In this document: positions 30,996 through 42,201 of the stretch, piece by piece | Numbering within the stretch: position 1 is the first letter of the stretch | How the letters are laid out: each line of letters begins with the position of its first letter | Assembly (NCBI GenBank): GCA_958510825.1 | Contig: OY294044.1 | Coordinates: forward strand, 44,429,851 to 44,493,850 | Length of the DNA: 64,000 bases | Source of the DNA: Brachypterus glaber | Lineage: Eukaryota; Arthropoda; Insecta; Coleoptera; Kateretidae | Direction of reading: 5' to 3' | Translations under genes and position numbers: made by a program | The notes under the pieces: generated by a model | Told to the model about the DNA's origin: nothing | Databases searched by the model: none | What the model saw: the letters and a program-made list of their open reading frames with translations, nothing else

Positions 30996-33794
30996 ATGAA
31001 AAAATATAACTGCGCATTGCTAAACATTAGATCATTAATTGCCCACTTTAATATATTCAAGGATATTGTTTTTGAAAATAAATATGACATAATTGCGCTC
31101 ACTGAAACCCATCTTCATTCAGGTATTCCTGATTCTGTAATAAATATTAAAGGATATAGATTTTTGCGTCAAGATAGGAGTCATGGTAGATGTGGTGGGG
31201 TGGGCCTTTACATTAAAAATCATATTGAGTACACTAAAATAAATGTAAGTAACGATATTGAACATTTATGTATAAAATTGGTGCTTCAAAATGAGTATAT
31301 TGCTTTTTCTGTGGCCTATAATCCTGATGAAAACAAATATAAAGATTTTTTAAAAAAATATGAAACGGCATTAACTTCAGTCATTCCCATTGCTAACAAA
31401 GTAATATGTGTGGGAGATTTTAATGTTAATCTTTTAGATTATAATAGTGCTAAATCAAAATTTATAAATAATGTGTTGGATGGGCTTGGTTTAAGTCAAA
31501 TTCTTGATTCACCTACCAGGATTACAGCAACCACAGCTAGACTAATAGATTACGTTATTGTCAGTGATGTAGACCTTATAACTAGCACGGCTATAAGGGC
31601 AGTTCATGATCCAACGGTTGATCATGAGTTAATAGAATATACCCTTAATTTAGGTTGCGAACATAAAGAGCCTCAATATGTTACATTCAGAGATTTTAAA
31701 AATATAAATTACCGGTCATTTTATTCAGAACTGCAGGCAATTCCCTGGAATAATATTTATGACATTGATAATGTTGATGCCAAAGTTTTTTTCTTAAATG
31801 ATAGCATCACTACACTGTTAAATATTCATGCACCATTTAAAACCAAACGTATAACTAAGCCGTATACCCCATGGCTAACTGATACAGTTAAAGCCATATC
31901 AAAAGACAGAGATAATGCCCTTGCTAAGTTTAATAAATCTAAAAGTATGAATGACTGGAATTTATACAAAACATTAAGAAATATGGTAACTTCAGTTATA
32001 AGAAAAGAAAAAAAAGTTTATTATAACAATCAATTTAAGCAAAAAGATAAAAAACAAATGTGGTCATCATTAAAAAATCTTGTTAGTTTAAAAAAACAAA
32101 ACGAAATTCCCAATAATTTAGCAAATGTTGATAATATTAACAAACATTTTATTGAATCAATACCAAAATTGGTGCCAGATGCTGACACGTTATCCTATTA
32201 TAGTAACAATACAAAATACACAGGAATGCTTAAATTTAATTTTGAACCAATCAGTGAAATCCAAGTTTCAAAAATTATTTATACTATTAAAAGCAAAGCT
32301 ATTGGTTTAGATGGGATAGGCATTCAAACACTTAAACTATGTTTGCCATATTTATTTCCTTATATATCGCACATTATTAATTATTGCTTATGTAATTCAG
32401 TCATTCCTATTATTTGGAAAAAGGCAAAGGTAATTCCACTACTAAAAGTTTCCAATCCTTCCTCTCTTAATGATATAAGGCCAATCAGTATTTTACCGGC
32501 CATGTCAAAAATACTTGAAAAGGCAATGGATCAGCAAATTAGGGCACATTTAAATGCATATGATATTATTCCAGCGCATCAATCTGGGTTTAGTGGATTT
32601 AGCTGTACTACTGCATTGCTAAATGTTACAGACAATATATTTCAAGCTCTGGATTGCGGAAAGTTGGTTTTATTGCTTTTATTAGATTTTTCTAAAGCGT
32701 TTGACACGCTGAATCATGAACTTCTTTTGGCTATATTAAGATATATTGGTTTCTCAGAAAAAGCGTGTAATTTGTTACTTAATTATCTCACAAACAGATT
32801 TCAAGCGGTTAGTTATGATGGTATGTTGTCGGAGTTTTTGAAAATTTTTAGTGGAGTCCCTCAGGGCTCTATACTTGGCCCTTTACTTTTTATAATTTAT
32901 ACGTCAAATTTCGCAAAAATTTTTATTTCTTTTTTACAGCATTATTACGCAGACGATACTCAACTGTATTTATCTTTTTACCTCAAAGAGATTTTGCAGG
33001 TAATCACTGCAATTAATTTTGAACTTGATGAGTTATTTAAATTTACTGTTGGGCACTGTTTACAATTGAACGCGAAAAAAACAACTGCAATAATTTTTGG
33101 AAACAAAAATCAAGTTGAGACTTTTAAGAATGCCAATGTTAGTTTAAAAATTAACAATGAAATAATTAACATCACGGATACAGTAAAAAACCTTGGTGTC
33201 TATATTGATAGCGAGTTAAAATATACCAGTCATATTAACAAGTGCCTCCAAAGGGGCTATATGGCATTAAAACAGATCTATGCAAACAGACTTGTTTTGT
33301 CTGGTGATATTAAGGCGTTACTATGTAGATCCTTGGTTCTATCGCAGCTTAGCTATTGTGAGTCACTGTATGGGCCCTGCCTAAGGACGGCCCATAAAAA
33401 CCGAATTCAAAAATTGCAAAACTCGTGTCTCAGGTTAATATTTGGTATTAGAAAGTATGACCGTATTTCACATACTCTCACCTGGTTAAATTGGTTTAAT
33501 ATGGAGGAAACCAGAAAAATCAATACTTGTATGCTCTATTATAACATTATACGTACCAAATCTCCTCCATATTTATACAATAAAATACGGTTTCGTTCTG
33601 ACATACAGAATATTAATCTGAGACATAAGAAAACTCTAACACAGCCTATACACAGGACTGCTAATTTTGAGAGATCATTTTCTTATCAGATTGTTAAATG
33701 TTTAAACGCACTACCCGGGCATTTTTATCAACTCTCCAAATATCGGCTTAAGAAAGAATTACTTGAACTAATAAGAAGCAATATAGTCCTTTGA
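30996..33794 (+). CDS. non-LTR retrotransposon endonuclease/reverse transcriptase
   Basis: Uninterrupted frame of 932 codons from the ATG at 30996; the open frame runs five codons further upstream but without an earlier ATG. Residues 1-220 form an AP-endonuclease domain: LNIRSL near the start, DIIALTETHLHS (about 29-40), GGVGLYIKN (about 67-75), VCVGDFNVN-like VGDFNVN (about 139-145) and DHELI (about 208-212). The reverse transcriptase follows: LLLLDFSKAFDTLNHELL (about 559-576), SGVPQGSILGPLLF (about 619-632) and the catalytic YADD (651-654) followed by TQLY, then LGVYID. The C-terminal third (QKLQNSCLRLIFG, HRTANFERSF) is typical of Jockey/CR1-group LINEs. No RNase H motif seen. The enzyme nicks target DNA and reverse-transcribes its own RNA there. 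The intact frame in heavily decayed surroundings points to a young copy. Clade within the CR1/Jockey group is not certain. Confidence 0.93.
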   Translation: MKKYNCALLNIRSLIAHFNIFKDIVFENKYDIIALTETHLHSGIPDSVINIKGYRFLRQDRSHGRCGGVGLYIKNHIEYTKINVSNDIEHLCIKLVLQNEYIAFSVAYNPDENKYKDFLKKYETALTSVIPIANKVICVGDFNVNLLDYNSAKSKFINNVLDGLGLSQILDSPTRITATTARLIDYVIVSDVDLITSTAIRAVHDPTVDHELIEYTLNLGCEHKEPQYVTFRDFKNINYRSFYSELQAIPWNNIYDIDNVDAKVFFLNDSITTLLNIHAPFKTKRITKPYTPWLTDTVKAISKDRDNALAKFNKSKSMNDWNLYKTLRNMVTSVIRKEKKVYYNNQFKQKDKKQMWSSLKNLVSLKKQNEIPNNLANVDNINKHFIESIPKLVPDADTLSYYSNNTKYTGMLKFNFEPISEIQVSKIIYTIKSKAIGLDGIGIQTLKLCLPYLFPYISHIINYCLCNSVIPIIWKKAKVIPLLKVSNPSSLNDIRPISILPAMSKILEKAMDQQIRAHLNAYDIIPAHQSGFSGFSCTTALLNVTDNIFQALDCGKLVLLLLLDFSKAFDTLNHELLLAILRYIGFSEKACNLLLNYLTNRFQAVSYDGMLSEFLKIFSGVPQGSILGPLLFIIYTSNFAKIFISFLQHYYADDTQLYLSFYLKEILQVITAINFELDELFKFTVGHCLQLNAKKTTAIIFGNKNQVETFKNANVSLKINNEIINITDTVKNLGVYIDSELKYTSHINKCLQRGYMALKQIYANRLVLSGDIKALLCRSLVLSQLSYCESLYGPCLRTAHKNRIQKLQNSCLRLIFGIRKYDRISHTLTWLNWFNMEETRKINTCMLYYNIIRTKSPPYLYNKIRFRSDIQNINLRHKKTLTQPIHRTANFERSFSYQIVKCLNALPGHFYQLSKYRLKKELLELIRSNIVL

Positions 33795-34127
33795 TATTTT
33801 GAATATTTTTTAAATTTTGTTATTTTTTCATACTTGATTAGAATCATGAAGCAAAAAAATTATAATATACAATAGTTTATAGTTTATAGTTTATTTCTAA
33901 AATTGTACATAAAATACTATTCTTCGAAATTCAATCTCATGTAAAACTTATAAAACTTATATTAGTATCTGCATATTTTATAGGTTAGATGGAAGAACAG
34001 CTTCCTGTGGTATGTATGCTGCATTGTGTAGTGTACATATTTTCGGGAAAGCTGAATCTCGCCTTTTCTTTTTACTATTTATATGTATTATTTCTAAATT
34101 ATTTTGTAATGAACAATGAATAAAGAC

Positions 34128-34158
34128 CTTTATTATTATTATTATTATTATTATTATG
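34128..34158 (+). repeat. (TTA)n microsatellite, LINE tail
   Basis: About nine TTA/ATT units directly after GAATAAAGACCTTTA. It is the 3' end of the LINE. Confidence 0.9.
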
Positions 34159-34159
34159 T

Positions 34160-34880
34160 ACGTACACTTTTAATTCCGTGTTCTTACAGATAATTTGAAG
34201 CAAAATATATAATTATAATTTCCCATCGCATAGTATCAGCTTCAACAGCTTATTCCCTGATATTGATTGCAATTTCGTTAAGATTTCAATTTAAATTACT
34301 TAACCCAACACTGCAAAATATAACATTGCAATTTCATTTATAATTTATTTTATATTAAATTCGAGAAGAAAAACTCCGTCTAGAGGAAAATCCATTTCCT
34401 TGGAAATTCAATGAAGGCCATATTTCAAACGCGATTTCATTTTGTCCCGGCTCTAATTTATATTTCTTGTCAATTGCACGTCTCGCAAAACTTATTTACT
34501 ATTACACGATACATTTACTTACTACAGCTACACTGTACTTTAGTGTGGACCAAAATTTAAATTTTCGAATAAAATATTACAGATACTAGAATATAGAAAG
34601 TTAACGGTGTCGTTATGTAGCTATAGCTATTCCAATAGAAAAAATCAGAATTTTTTGTACAGATTTAAGTCCTAGATAAAGAAAGTAAGATACCAAGAAC
34701 CAACATATAATTTTATGTAGTCCGTAAATGGTAATGGATGTAAATTAATGTAAATCTATGTAATTTTAAATAATTTTACATTAAAGTTGTAATTTTGTGT
34801 AATTTTAAATTATATTACAGGTTTTTGAACAAATTTACAGCGCTTTACAAAATTTTACGTCTTTCACATTATTTTACAAT
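34160..34880. other. AT-rich stretch with a GTAAATT-rich block
   Basis: 34727-34875 consists of GTAAAT/TTTTAC-type words, running GTAAAT on the left and TTTTAC on the right, so it may be a very degenerate inverted repeat. Similar wording at 6410-6730. No gene. Confidence 0.4.
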
Positions 34881-34990
34881 AACAGTTATTTATGGTACTA
34901 GTGGGTAAAGTAAGATATTGCCCATGAGAAAGTTAACCTGCGAGGCGTCAGCCAAGCAGGTTAATTTTCGAGAGGGCAATATCGGTTTAC
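34881..34990. mobile_element. mobile hairpin element, copy 1 (intact)
   Basis: ATATTGCCC at one end and GGGCAATAT at the other enclose AGTTAACCTGC...GCAGGTTAATTTT arms with a GC-rich loop (GAGGCGTCAGCCAA). The same unit, including TGGTACTAGTGGGTAAAG beside it, is present inverted at 51255-52501, where a LINE interrupts it. Two loci with the same boundaries show it has been copied. Confidence 0.8.
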
Positions 34991-35789
34991 CAATAAGTGC
35001 CATACAAGGTTTTATCCAATAAATAGCTTAGAAATTCATATTTTTATTAAAAATATTATTGAGATTTACAAGAAAATAATTTGACAGGTGACAGTTGAGT
35101 GGGTAAAATAAATAATTATCCACTCAATAAAGTAAAAGCCACAAGGGGGTTATTATTGAGTTTATCTATTTAAAATAAAGCTGGTAATTGTCTCATTATC
35201 TGTATGTATTGGATAAATTAAATTTATTGCTAGGTTTTACAATATTTTACCACAAATTCATGAATTATAGTCAAGTATAGTAAAATTATGGTATTTACAT
35301 GTTAATGTATAAATGTTTTTGAAAGCAGTTTTCAAACTATATAATGGGAGCTAAAATTGTAGTTTTAATAATGAAGTACAGGTTAAATTTGGAGTTTATG
35401 AAACTTTAACGTTAACATTGCAACAGTGTTGAACCAAAATATTTTGTTCCACACTATTACTTATACAGCAACCCTGTACCTCAGTTGTGCCAACCTTAAA
35501 TCACTAACAACAAGACCGGTTTCGATGCAAAAAGTCCCAATGACTTATTTCGTACAACGTTTCTTTAATTAATTCGTAATTAACATTATACTAATCTTGG
35601 GTCATTTAAATTCATCGTTAAGGAAAAAATAAAGAAAAATAATGTTTCTTTCGAGGATTATTCTAATTTAATGGGCGATTATTTAGTTTTGTGGCAATAC
35701 ACCCACAAATGGTAGGCGCCTTCGCCAAAATTGCAAATGGTAAAAAAAAGGAAGTGGCTATTTTCACGTCCTAATTCACCTAATTCTTT
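34991..35789. other. AT-rich stretch, nothing recognised
   Basis: No gene or structured repeat. The block 35225-35320 has ATTTTAC/GTAAAAT words as at 34727-34875. Confidence 0.4.
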
Positions 35790-36280
35790 GGCTTGTTTTA
35801 GTTTTTTCGTTAGTAGTGTTTTTGATCCTAATGGGGGGGACATAGCCCCCATTTAAACGAGGAGAATATAATTCTGACGAAAAATAAACCTTAAAAGCTT
35901 TAAAAACTCTAAAAAACGGTCAAAAAAATACTGGACGTGGAAATATCTTCGTGTACGTGGGATGTGAAAATAGCCTGTTCTATATGAACTCGCTATTTTC
36001 ACGTTCGACGTAACATAACCTAATTCTTTTGTTTGTTTTGGTTTTTTTGTTTGTTTGGTGTTTTTAATGCTAATGGGGGGACGTAGCCCCCCCCCCCCCA
36101 TTTAAAGGAGGAGAATACAATTCTGACAAAAAGCAAACCATAAAAGCTTTAAAAACTTTAAATATCGGCCAAAAAAAAAACCTGGACATGGAAATAGCTT
36201 CGTGTACATCGGGCGTGAAAATAGCCTCTTCCAAAAAAGTTGTGTAAATTCGTATCTCGTGTGACGCAAATAAAGCCAAT
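35790..36280 (+). repeat. about 242-bp tandem duplication
   Basis: Two units (start words TTTGATCCTAATGG at 35821 and TTTAATGCTAATGG at 36063) share GGGGGGAC-TAGCCCCC, ATTTAAA-GAGGAGAATA, AATTCTGAC, TTAAAAGCTTTAAAAACT, CTGGAC-TGGAAATA and CTTCGTGTAC. An inverted single copy is at 25430-25565. Short minus-strand ORFs across it are by-products of the repeat. Confidence 0.8.
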
Positions 36281-37442
36281 CATGTACTTTTTAAAATTGG
36301 CATTTATTAGGTCTGCTTCAGAGTTTCTAATTGTTTATAATTTATATTTTACTGCCAGTATTGAGAATCCGACCAACAACAAAATTTAGAGCCATATTGG
36401 CTCGCTGAATGTTTAAATTGGCTTTTTTATGCTTTCCACTCTTCCGTACAATTTTCAGACTAACGTGTGAACGTTAAAATATGTAAACACGAAATTTGAG
36501 CGAACTGAATTATTGTGTGCAAAAAAACGGTACGTATTTTAGAGATATCTAAGTATTATAAATATATCATTAATAATAGTGGGAAATGAAGTCTGGTTTT
36601 CATATAATATTTTCGAGATAAGTTTTAACTTAAGTAATTTCAAACCTGTTAACTGCTAGTTTTCTGCATACCTGTAAAAAAAAACAACATTTTAGTAAAA
36701 GTCCAAACCAAGAAGTTTGCGAAGTTTTTATGGGATTAGTGACGGATACCATTTATGAGATAAAACGAACATCAGAAACAATAGCTTAAAATGAAACTAA
36801 GCTAGATGCTATAATTTTTTTTTTTCGGAAAAAACATTACAAATAAAAATCAAATAGAATGCAATACAAGGCAATGTAATAATAATATTCTGTACCTAAT
36901 AATTTAAATAATTACAAAAATTATTACAATAGAACAGGTGTTTGAAATTGATAAATATACGTTTGACCTCTGAAAGTATGTTTCTGTCAGACACCTTCTT
37001 TGGTTTTTTTTATTATTGTTTTGAGAGCTGTATATTTAAACGTCGAGAAAATAAAATCTTACTGACTTAAACTAAAAGTACCACGTCAAAACCATCAAAA
37101 ACCGAATACTCCCAGACGGAGCATGTCAGGTAATATAAATATACATTTTTCTTTATTAATAAAAGGCAACTTTACTCGATTTAAGATTTATTTAAAATAC
37201 TCGATATGTGTAGCTCAAACAGTTCCTGAGAAACTGGATAAAATGATATTTTTGAAGCAGAATTTAACACGTCCCTACCGGTGTATGTCCCCTGTTTTCA
37301 TTATATCGAGTCGAGACAATAAAAAATATATCTTTGGCCTGAAACCAGTAAAATTCGCGGCCCCAACTTAAGTCATCATGTCCCCAAGGATACACATCGT
37401 CCCGAACGTGTAAGTAAATTTTATATCCATTTTATTGTTGCT
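36281..37442. other. AT-rich stretch, no gene called
   Basis: An 82-codon frame near 37123 has no recognisable domain and no supporting splice context, so it is left out. No repeats of note. Confidence 0.35.
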
Positions 37443-38120
37443 TTAAGGGGACTTTTCTTTTCATAAATGGAAAACTTTTTTTTTTTTGTGAAAAAAATAT
37501 TGTATTTATTGAACTGATTTCTTTATAAATAAAACATATTAAGAATATAATTTTTTTTGCATTTTTAGTACATCTTTACGACTTCAGAGGGCGTCTTCCA
37601 AAAGACACTTTGTAACGGCTCCACAGTTTTTGGGCTTCCTGCAACACATAGAGTAAAAATTCCACCGAGATTCTATTCATAACACTAAATACTAGTAACT
37701 AAATCTAAAAAATATTCTATTTTTAATATGTTTATCATTTTATAAACATTTTTCTGAAAAATTAGAAAAAAAACGTCATTTCATTTTTCAGAAAAATGTT
37801 TATAAAATGCTAAAAATATTAAAAAATAGAATATTTTTCAGGTCTAGTTACTAGTATTTAGTCTTATGAATAGAATCCCGTTGGAATTTTTACACTATGT
37901 ATTACAGGAAGCCTAAAAACTGTGGAGCCGTTTAAAAAGTGTCTTTTGGAAGACGCCCTCTGAAGTGGTCATGATGCACTAAAAATGCAAAAAAAATATA
38001 TTCTTAATATGTTTTATAAATATGTCCAAAGGAAATCAGTTCAATAAATACAATATTCTTTTCACAAAAAAAATTAAAAAGTTTACTTTTTTCCAATTAT
38101 AAAAAGAAAAGTCCTCTTAA
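37443..38120. mobile_element. 678-bp near-complete palindrome bounded by TTAA
   Basis: TTAAGGGGACTTTTCTTTTC at the left is matched in reverse by TTAAGAGGACTTTTCTTTTT. Arms of about 330 bp stay alignable throughout, e.g. GGGCGTCTTCCAAAAGACAC / GGGCGTCTTCCAAAAGACAC and AGTTACTAGTATTTAGT / TAGTTACTAGTATTTAG on opposite strands. The centre is near 37780. TTAA at both ends is the piggyBac target duplication, but TTAA might also be part of the repeat. No ORF. Confidence 0.75.
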
Positions 38121-38267
38121 TTTTTACCTTGTCAAATTTTATTTCAGATATTTTATAATTTTGATTTACTATATCGAAGGCTTTTTATAAATCAAAGTAC
38201 CGCACTTTTTTTAGCTGAATTTTTTTGTCAAAAAAAAAATTGTTTTGACGATCGTTAACACTGGCCT

Positions 38268-38715
38268 ACACTCATTTTGGTGCCTAAGATTTTAGACCTG
38301 ATTTTGGGTATATTTTGTGAGCTGATACGAGAAAACTAGTCACTTTTTTCATATCAGCTTGCCAATTTCAATACCTAAGTATGCAGAATACAAGCGAATT
38401 ACCGTGTCATTAATCGGTTTCCGTTGATCTTTCATTATATACTCACCACATATGTAACAAAACATATCAGGATCGTTAATGCAACATCTCGACTTACTTG
38501 CCATACTAAATTTATACGATTATTGTCATAAAAGTCGTTATAATATTGACTGATTTCGAATAAAACCGGAAAAAAGTTAAAATAAGAATCGTAGGTAAAC
38601 CAGAGCTGTCAGCTGACATCTAGTAGCAGCAATGTAGTTCATACTACCTACCTTACCGACTACAGATGTGAACAGAGCTGCACCAAACCAAAAATTTTTT
38701 TTTGTAGGCCAGTGT
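38268..38715. mobile_element. MITE with ACACTGGCCTACA tips
   Basis: ACACTGGCCTACA (38268-38280) is repeated exactly in reverse at 38703-38715, and TTTTGGTGC / GCACCAAACCAAAA extends the pairing. 448 bp; no ORF. The target duplication is unclear (left flank TTA, right flank AAT). Confidence 0.7.
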
Positions 38716-38913
38716 AATTTAATAAATTAGAAAACATAGATTCTTTGTAGTTTATTTTTCCAGAGCTGAAACAGTTACTGAAATATTAAATAGAAAGATA
38801 TTTTTGACACACCCTTTAAAGAGTTCATTAGGATAAATTTTCCAGTTTCTTGATGTGGAATCACCCCTTCAAATGTTTTATCATATTTTCTAACCACCTT
38901 CTATGTATGTGTT

Positions 38914-38962
38914 AGGGAACGTTCAAGTATTACGTAACGCAAATTTTGATCATTTTAGACCA
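38914..38962 (+). repeat. solo arm of the GGGAACGTTCAAG family
   Basis: GGGAACGTTCAAGTATTACG then TAACGCAAATTTTGATCATT. The same sequence forms the arms of the hairpin at 53390-53539 and, diverged, stands at 2343-2390. Here no partner arm is nearby. Confidence 0.65.
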
Positions 38963-39392
38963 AGCTGATTTTCTTGATTTATTAAAAGCGTTCGACGCGT
39001 CGCAACGTGGAAATCAAAATTATATAATAAATTATCTGAAATAAAACATATAATTAATTAACTACATTATGCATATGTTACCGGCAATGTAAAAAATCTG
39101 GCAGTGTTCGAAATGACTAGATATTCCCAAACTGACCAATTCCCCAGGCATTATGAAAAATCACTACAACTTTGGGTGATCTGCGAATTTACTACGCTAT
39201 TTTTGGCAATTTGCAAAATGCCTGATGCAATAGTCAATCTGAAACTTGAACAACTATACGTCTCAGATTGTCTAGGTAATTTGAATGCCTTAAAAATAAA
39301 GTGTTGTGCAATAGTCGTTGCCACTTTTCAAATCCCTGCAAAAATAAATAACAAGCGGTTGTTAATTAACTTTTTTAATGTTTTTTTTACAA
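38963..39392. other. noncoding stretch
   Basis: A 98-codon frame (39104-39400) shows no domain and runs into the next MITE, so it is not called. Confidence 0.4.
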
Positions 39393-39627
39393 TACACTGA
39401 TAGAAATGTTGTTGTAATATAGGCGCCAACCATATTTTGTAATATGTTATAACATAAATGTGTTATAGGATACAACAACCAGTTGTAGAATTAGGAGGTA
39501 AACAATATAAAATTGTAATAAATACAACAACAAATGTTATGTCATACTACACTATAGTACAATTTGTGGTTGGCGCATATATAACAATATATTGCTGTAT
39601 TAGTAAAGCTATTATTCTATCAGTGTA
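39393..39627. mobile_element. TA-flanked MITE
   Basis: The left tip TACACTGATAGAA and the right tip reversed (TACACTGATAGAA) are identical. GGCGCCAACCA and TGGTTGGCGC extend the pairing 35-50 bp inward. 235 bp, noncoding. The right-arm block GTGGTTGGCGCATATA is also at 60680-60715. Confidence 0.75.
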
Positions 39628-40447
39628 CCTACTTATTTTTAGTAGGAAATGTATTTTTTATTATTTTTCTTTTCTGGCGATGTATATGTTACAAATGAAG
39701 CTCGAAATTTGGTTAAACCTAGGATTTACCAATTTACCTTAAACCAACGCACCCCATTTAAAAAATAAAAACACCAAACCGACACAAAACCAACGTTAAC
39801 GTAAATCAACTCCACCCCATTATTAGTTTACGTTAGGGTTGGTTTACCATTATTTTGTTTTATTTTCCATTAAAATATAAACGATAAAAGAAAAATCGTT
39901 AGTTTCAAAGAATAAACGTTATTGACTTAAGTTTAAAAACTACGTCTTTATGTTGTTAAATGGAGATTTCTTCCGTTAGATTAGACAGGGACAAAAGTTC
40001 TACCCAAAAAGGAAAGAATAATAATAATAATAATAATAATAATAGTAATATTTATTGAATAAAAATACAATAAATATGCCATAAACACCTAAACGCAACT
40101 AGTGCATTTGTATGTGCATTATAAATACAAAATAATAATAATATAACTACAAAATAATACTATCCTTTGAGATTCATTATGGAATAGAAAACTTACAATC
40201 TAAAATTTAGAAAAACTTAAAGACTAATATATAAACATATTAGATATCAAGAAACAGTTAAACCAATATCAAAACATACAAAAAATTAAATAATTTTAAA
40301 GAGTATAAAATAAAAACAGTTTTAAAATCCAAAAATAAACATAATGTGTAGGTAAGAGAGAAACAAATAGGAACATAGACGAACAATATTAAAATTTAAA
40401 ACATAGTTTTAAAAAAGTTGATAAATAAAGCTCAATACACATATGTA
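39628..40447. other. AT-rich stretch with an AAT microsatellite
   Basis: Contains (AAT)n at 40018-40045. 39745-39800 resembles a piece of the 35790-36280 repeat (CACCCCATTTAAAAAA, AAAACACCAAACCG). No gene. Confidence 0.45.
40018..40045 (+). repeat. (AAT)n microsatellite
   Basis: About nine AAT units. The neighbouring TTTATTGAATAAAAATACAA could be the reverse end of a LINE tail, but no coding remnant follows. Confidence 0.9.
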
Positions 40448-40538
40448 TTACACTCCCACTTCCACCCAACCAAACAAATTCTGTATTTGTTCTTTTTGAA
40501 CAAATACAATATTTACTTGGCCGGGCGAAAAGTGTAAC
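40448..40538. repeat. compact hairpin, copy 1 of a pair
   Basis: TTACACTCCCACTTCCACCC then AACCAAACAAATTCTGTATTTGTTC pairs with GAACAAATACAATATTTACT-TGG-CGGGCGAAAAGTGTAA. Imperfect. The copy at 40632-40719 is better preserved. Confidence 0.7.
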
Positions 40539-40631
40539 TATATTAAAGAAATTACTGGCGCCATCTAAATTTTAGTAGAATTATCTTATTCTACAGATTC
40601 ACATTAGCTATGTTCGTTCGTGCCGCTCACT

Positions 40632-40719
40632 GCTACACTTTCCGGCTAACCAAATAAATACTGTATTTGTTGTATGAAAAACAAATACAGTATTAATTTG
40701 GTTGGCTGGAAAGTGTAGC
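40632..40719. repeat. compact hairpin, copy 2 of a pair
   Basis: Two 39-bp arms around a 10-base loop. The left arm starts GCTACACTTTCCGGCTAACC; the reversed right arm starts GCTACACTTTCCAGCCAACC. 36 of 39 positions pair. It lies about 95 bp from copy 1 and has the same arm wording (ACACTT, CCAACCAAA, CTGTATTTGT). Confidence 0.85.
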
Positions 40720-42201
40720 ACAAATGAGATAGAGATAGGGTAGACGTCTTTTGTTTCATAATTCTAGTTGTAGAGAGCTCCATTTTAGTTGAATTATGTC
40801 AAACTAACAAGGCAGTATGTCACAATAGTTGTTTTATAGTATGCTACAAAAATAATTATTTAAATAAATCTTTTGGTTTTTAGTATTAAAAGTATAATAT
40901 CTGGTAAGTACAATAAAAAATATGTGTTGCGTATATTAACATTTATTTCGCTTAAATTATATTTATTCAGATATAGATATTATTTTTACCTGTGTAGACT
41001 CGTAGGTTTATTTTTACGGAGCTGAAACCAGTAATCACTTTGCCTATAACACGAGGTATACTATTAGGTTAATTTCTCGAGCTACCATTATTTAAATTCC
41101 ATTCTTCATTGTGGCCAACAAGTGCCCATTAAGGCCACTAATCATAGTAGTTTGAGCAATTCGAATAAAAAACAATCTCGGACCTTAAAGGTTCATTGTA
41201 ACGCTGATTGTACGTTACGTTGTCTTTGCTAAAGAAAAAAGTAATAGTTGGCCGTTTATTATTGTTATTAAAGGCAAGTTGTTTGCGTATATGGGTCTTT
41301 TCCTTCAAATTAAAGGTATTAGAAAATAATTTGTAAATGGTACGTATTCATTGTTAATTTGAAGTAATTTTGATTGATATTGTTAGATATAATTGATTTT
41401 TATTGTCAAATAAAATAGTTCGCGAAATATAATATATTCCAGACGACAAAGAATTTTTATATTTAGTTTCCAAATTATATTTATGGGCCTTCGAGCCGGA
41501 TAAAAAAAATAAAAAATAATAAACAATAAAAATAAATTAGTATTCTAATCTGACAAAATCAATCAAAATTAAAATTTGTATTTATTTTCAGCACATAAAA
41601 AAAGAAACCTCCTAAACGACTTTTTAACGTAGAATCAGTAATAACATTTCAACAATTACAAAAAAAGAAAAATAGGCAATTTTCAAGTAAATCAAATCTG
41701 TCCTTGTCTTTCGAAAATAAAAAAAATATATTTGGTAACAAAAAAAAAACAGCAACAGAATTACAGAAAGTAAGTCAAGTCGTTTGGACTTTAATTTAAT
41801 CAAAAAAATGTAACATGGTTAAAATTACAACTTAAAGAAGAGCTATCTTTAACTTTTTATGTTAAACTATTTTATTGTGTTACTAAAGAATAGCCCATAT
41901 GTGTTGTAATAGGTAATTAAGAGTTTTCATCCTGCAATATTGCGACTGTTGTTGATATAATACTTAGTATTATTATTATTATTATTATTATTAAATACTA
42001 CATAATACTACAGGCGATTATTGGTAATAGCTATGATTTTCGTACTTTGTTTTCACGTGCTTTTAAACAATAATATACTTTAGGTTTAATAAAACAGTTT
42101 TAAAACAAATTGTTAAAAAATAATATTAAAAGAAGTAACTAGGTACTTAAAATAAATTTTTATTCGATTGATTCTAAAAGCAACACTTTTTGTTCATGTT
42201 T
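40720..42201. other. AT-rich stretch with a TTA microsatellite
   Basis: (TTA)n at 41968-41993. Nothing else recognisable. 41080-41230 is less AT-biased but has no ORF. Confidence 0.4.
41968..41993 (+). repeat. (TTA)n microsatellite
   Basis: Eight to nine ATT/TTA units. No LINE remnant is seen directly upstream. Confidence 0.9.

Larger units (their letters stand above)
30780..34159 (+). mobile_element. CR1/Jockey-group LINE insertion
   Basis: The coding region (30996-33794) is followed by a 3' UTR of about 340 bp containing a short TATAGTTTATAGTTTATAG repeat (33876-33895), the signal-like AATAAAG at 34118 and a (TTA)n tail ending near 34159. A microsatellite instead of poly(A) is usual for CR1-like elements. 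The start given is arbitrary because the 5' end cannot be seen. Without ORF1 the copy may be 5'-truncated or a single-ORF type. Confidence 0.8.

Noticed and set aside
35853..36279. Two minus-strand frames with glycine and proline runs
   Set aside because: Generated by the 242-bp tandem repeat and its G-runs.
37123..37371. 82-codon plus-strand frame
   Set aside because: No recognisable domain; codon pattern not different from surrounding noncoding DNA.
40988..41028. 32-bp minus-strand mini-exon between TTTCAG and GTAAAAA
   Set aside because: Too short, donor weak, no coding signal that can be tested.
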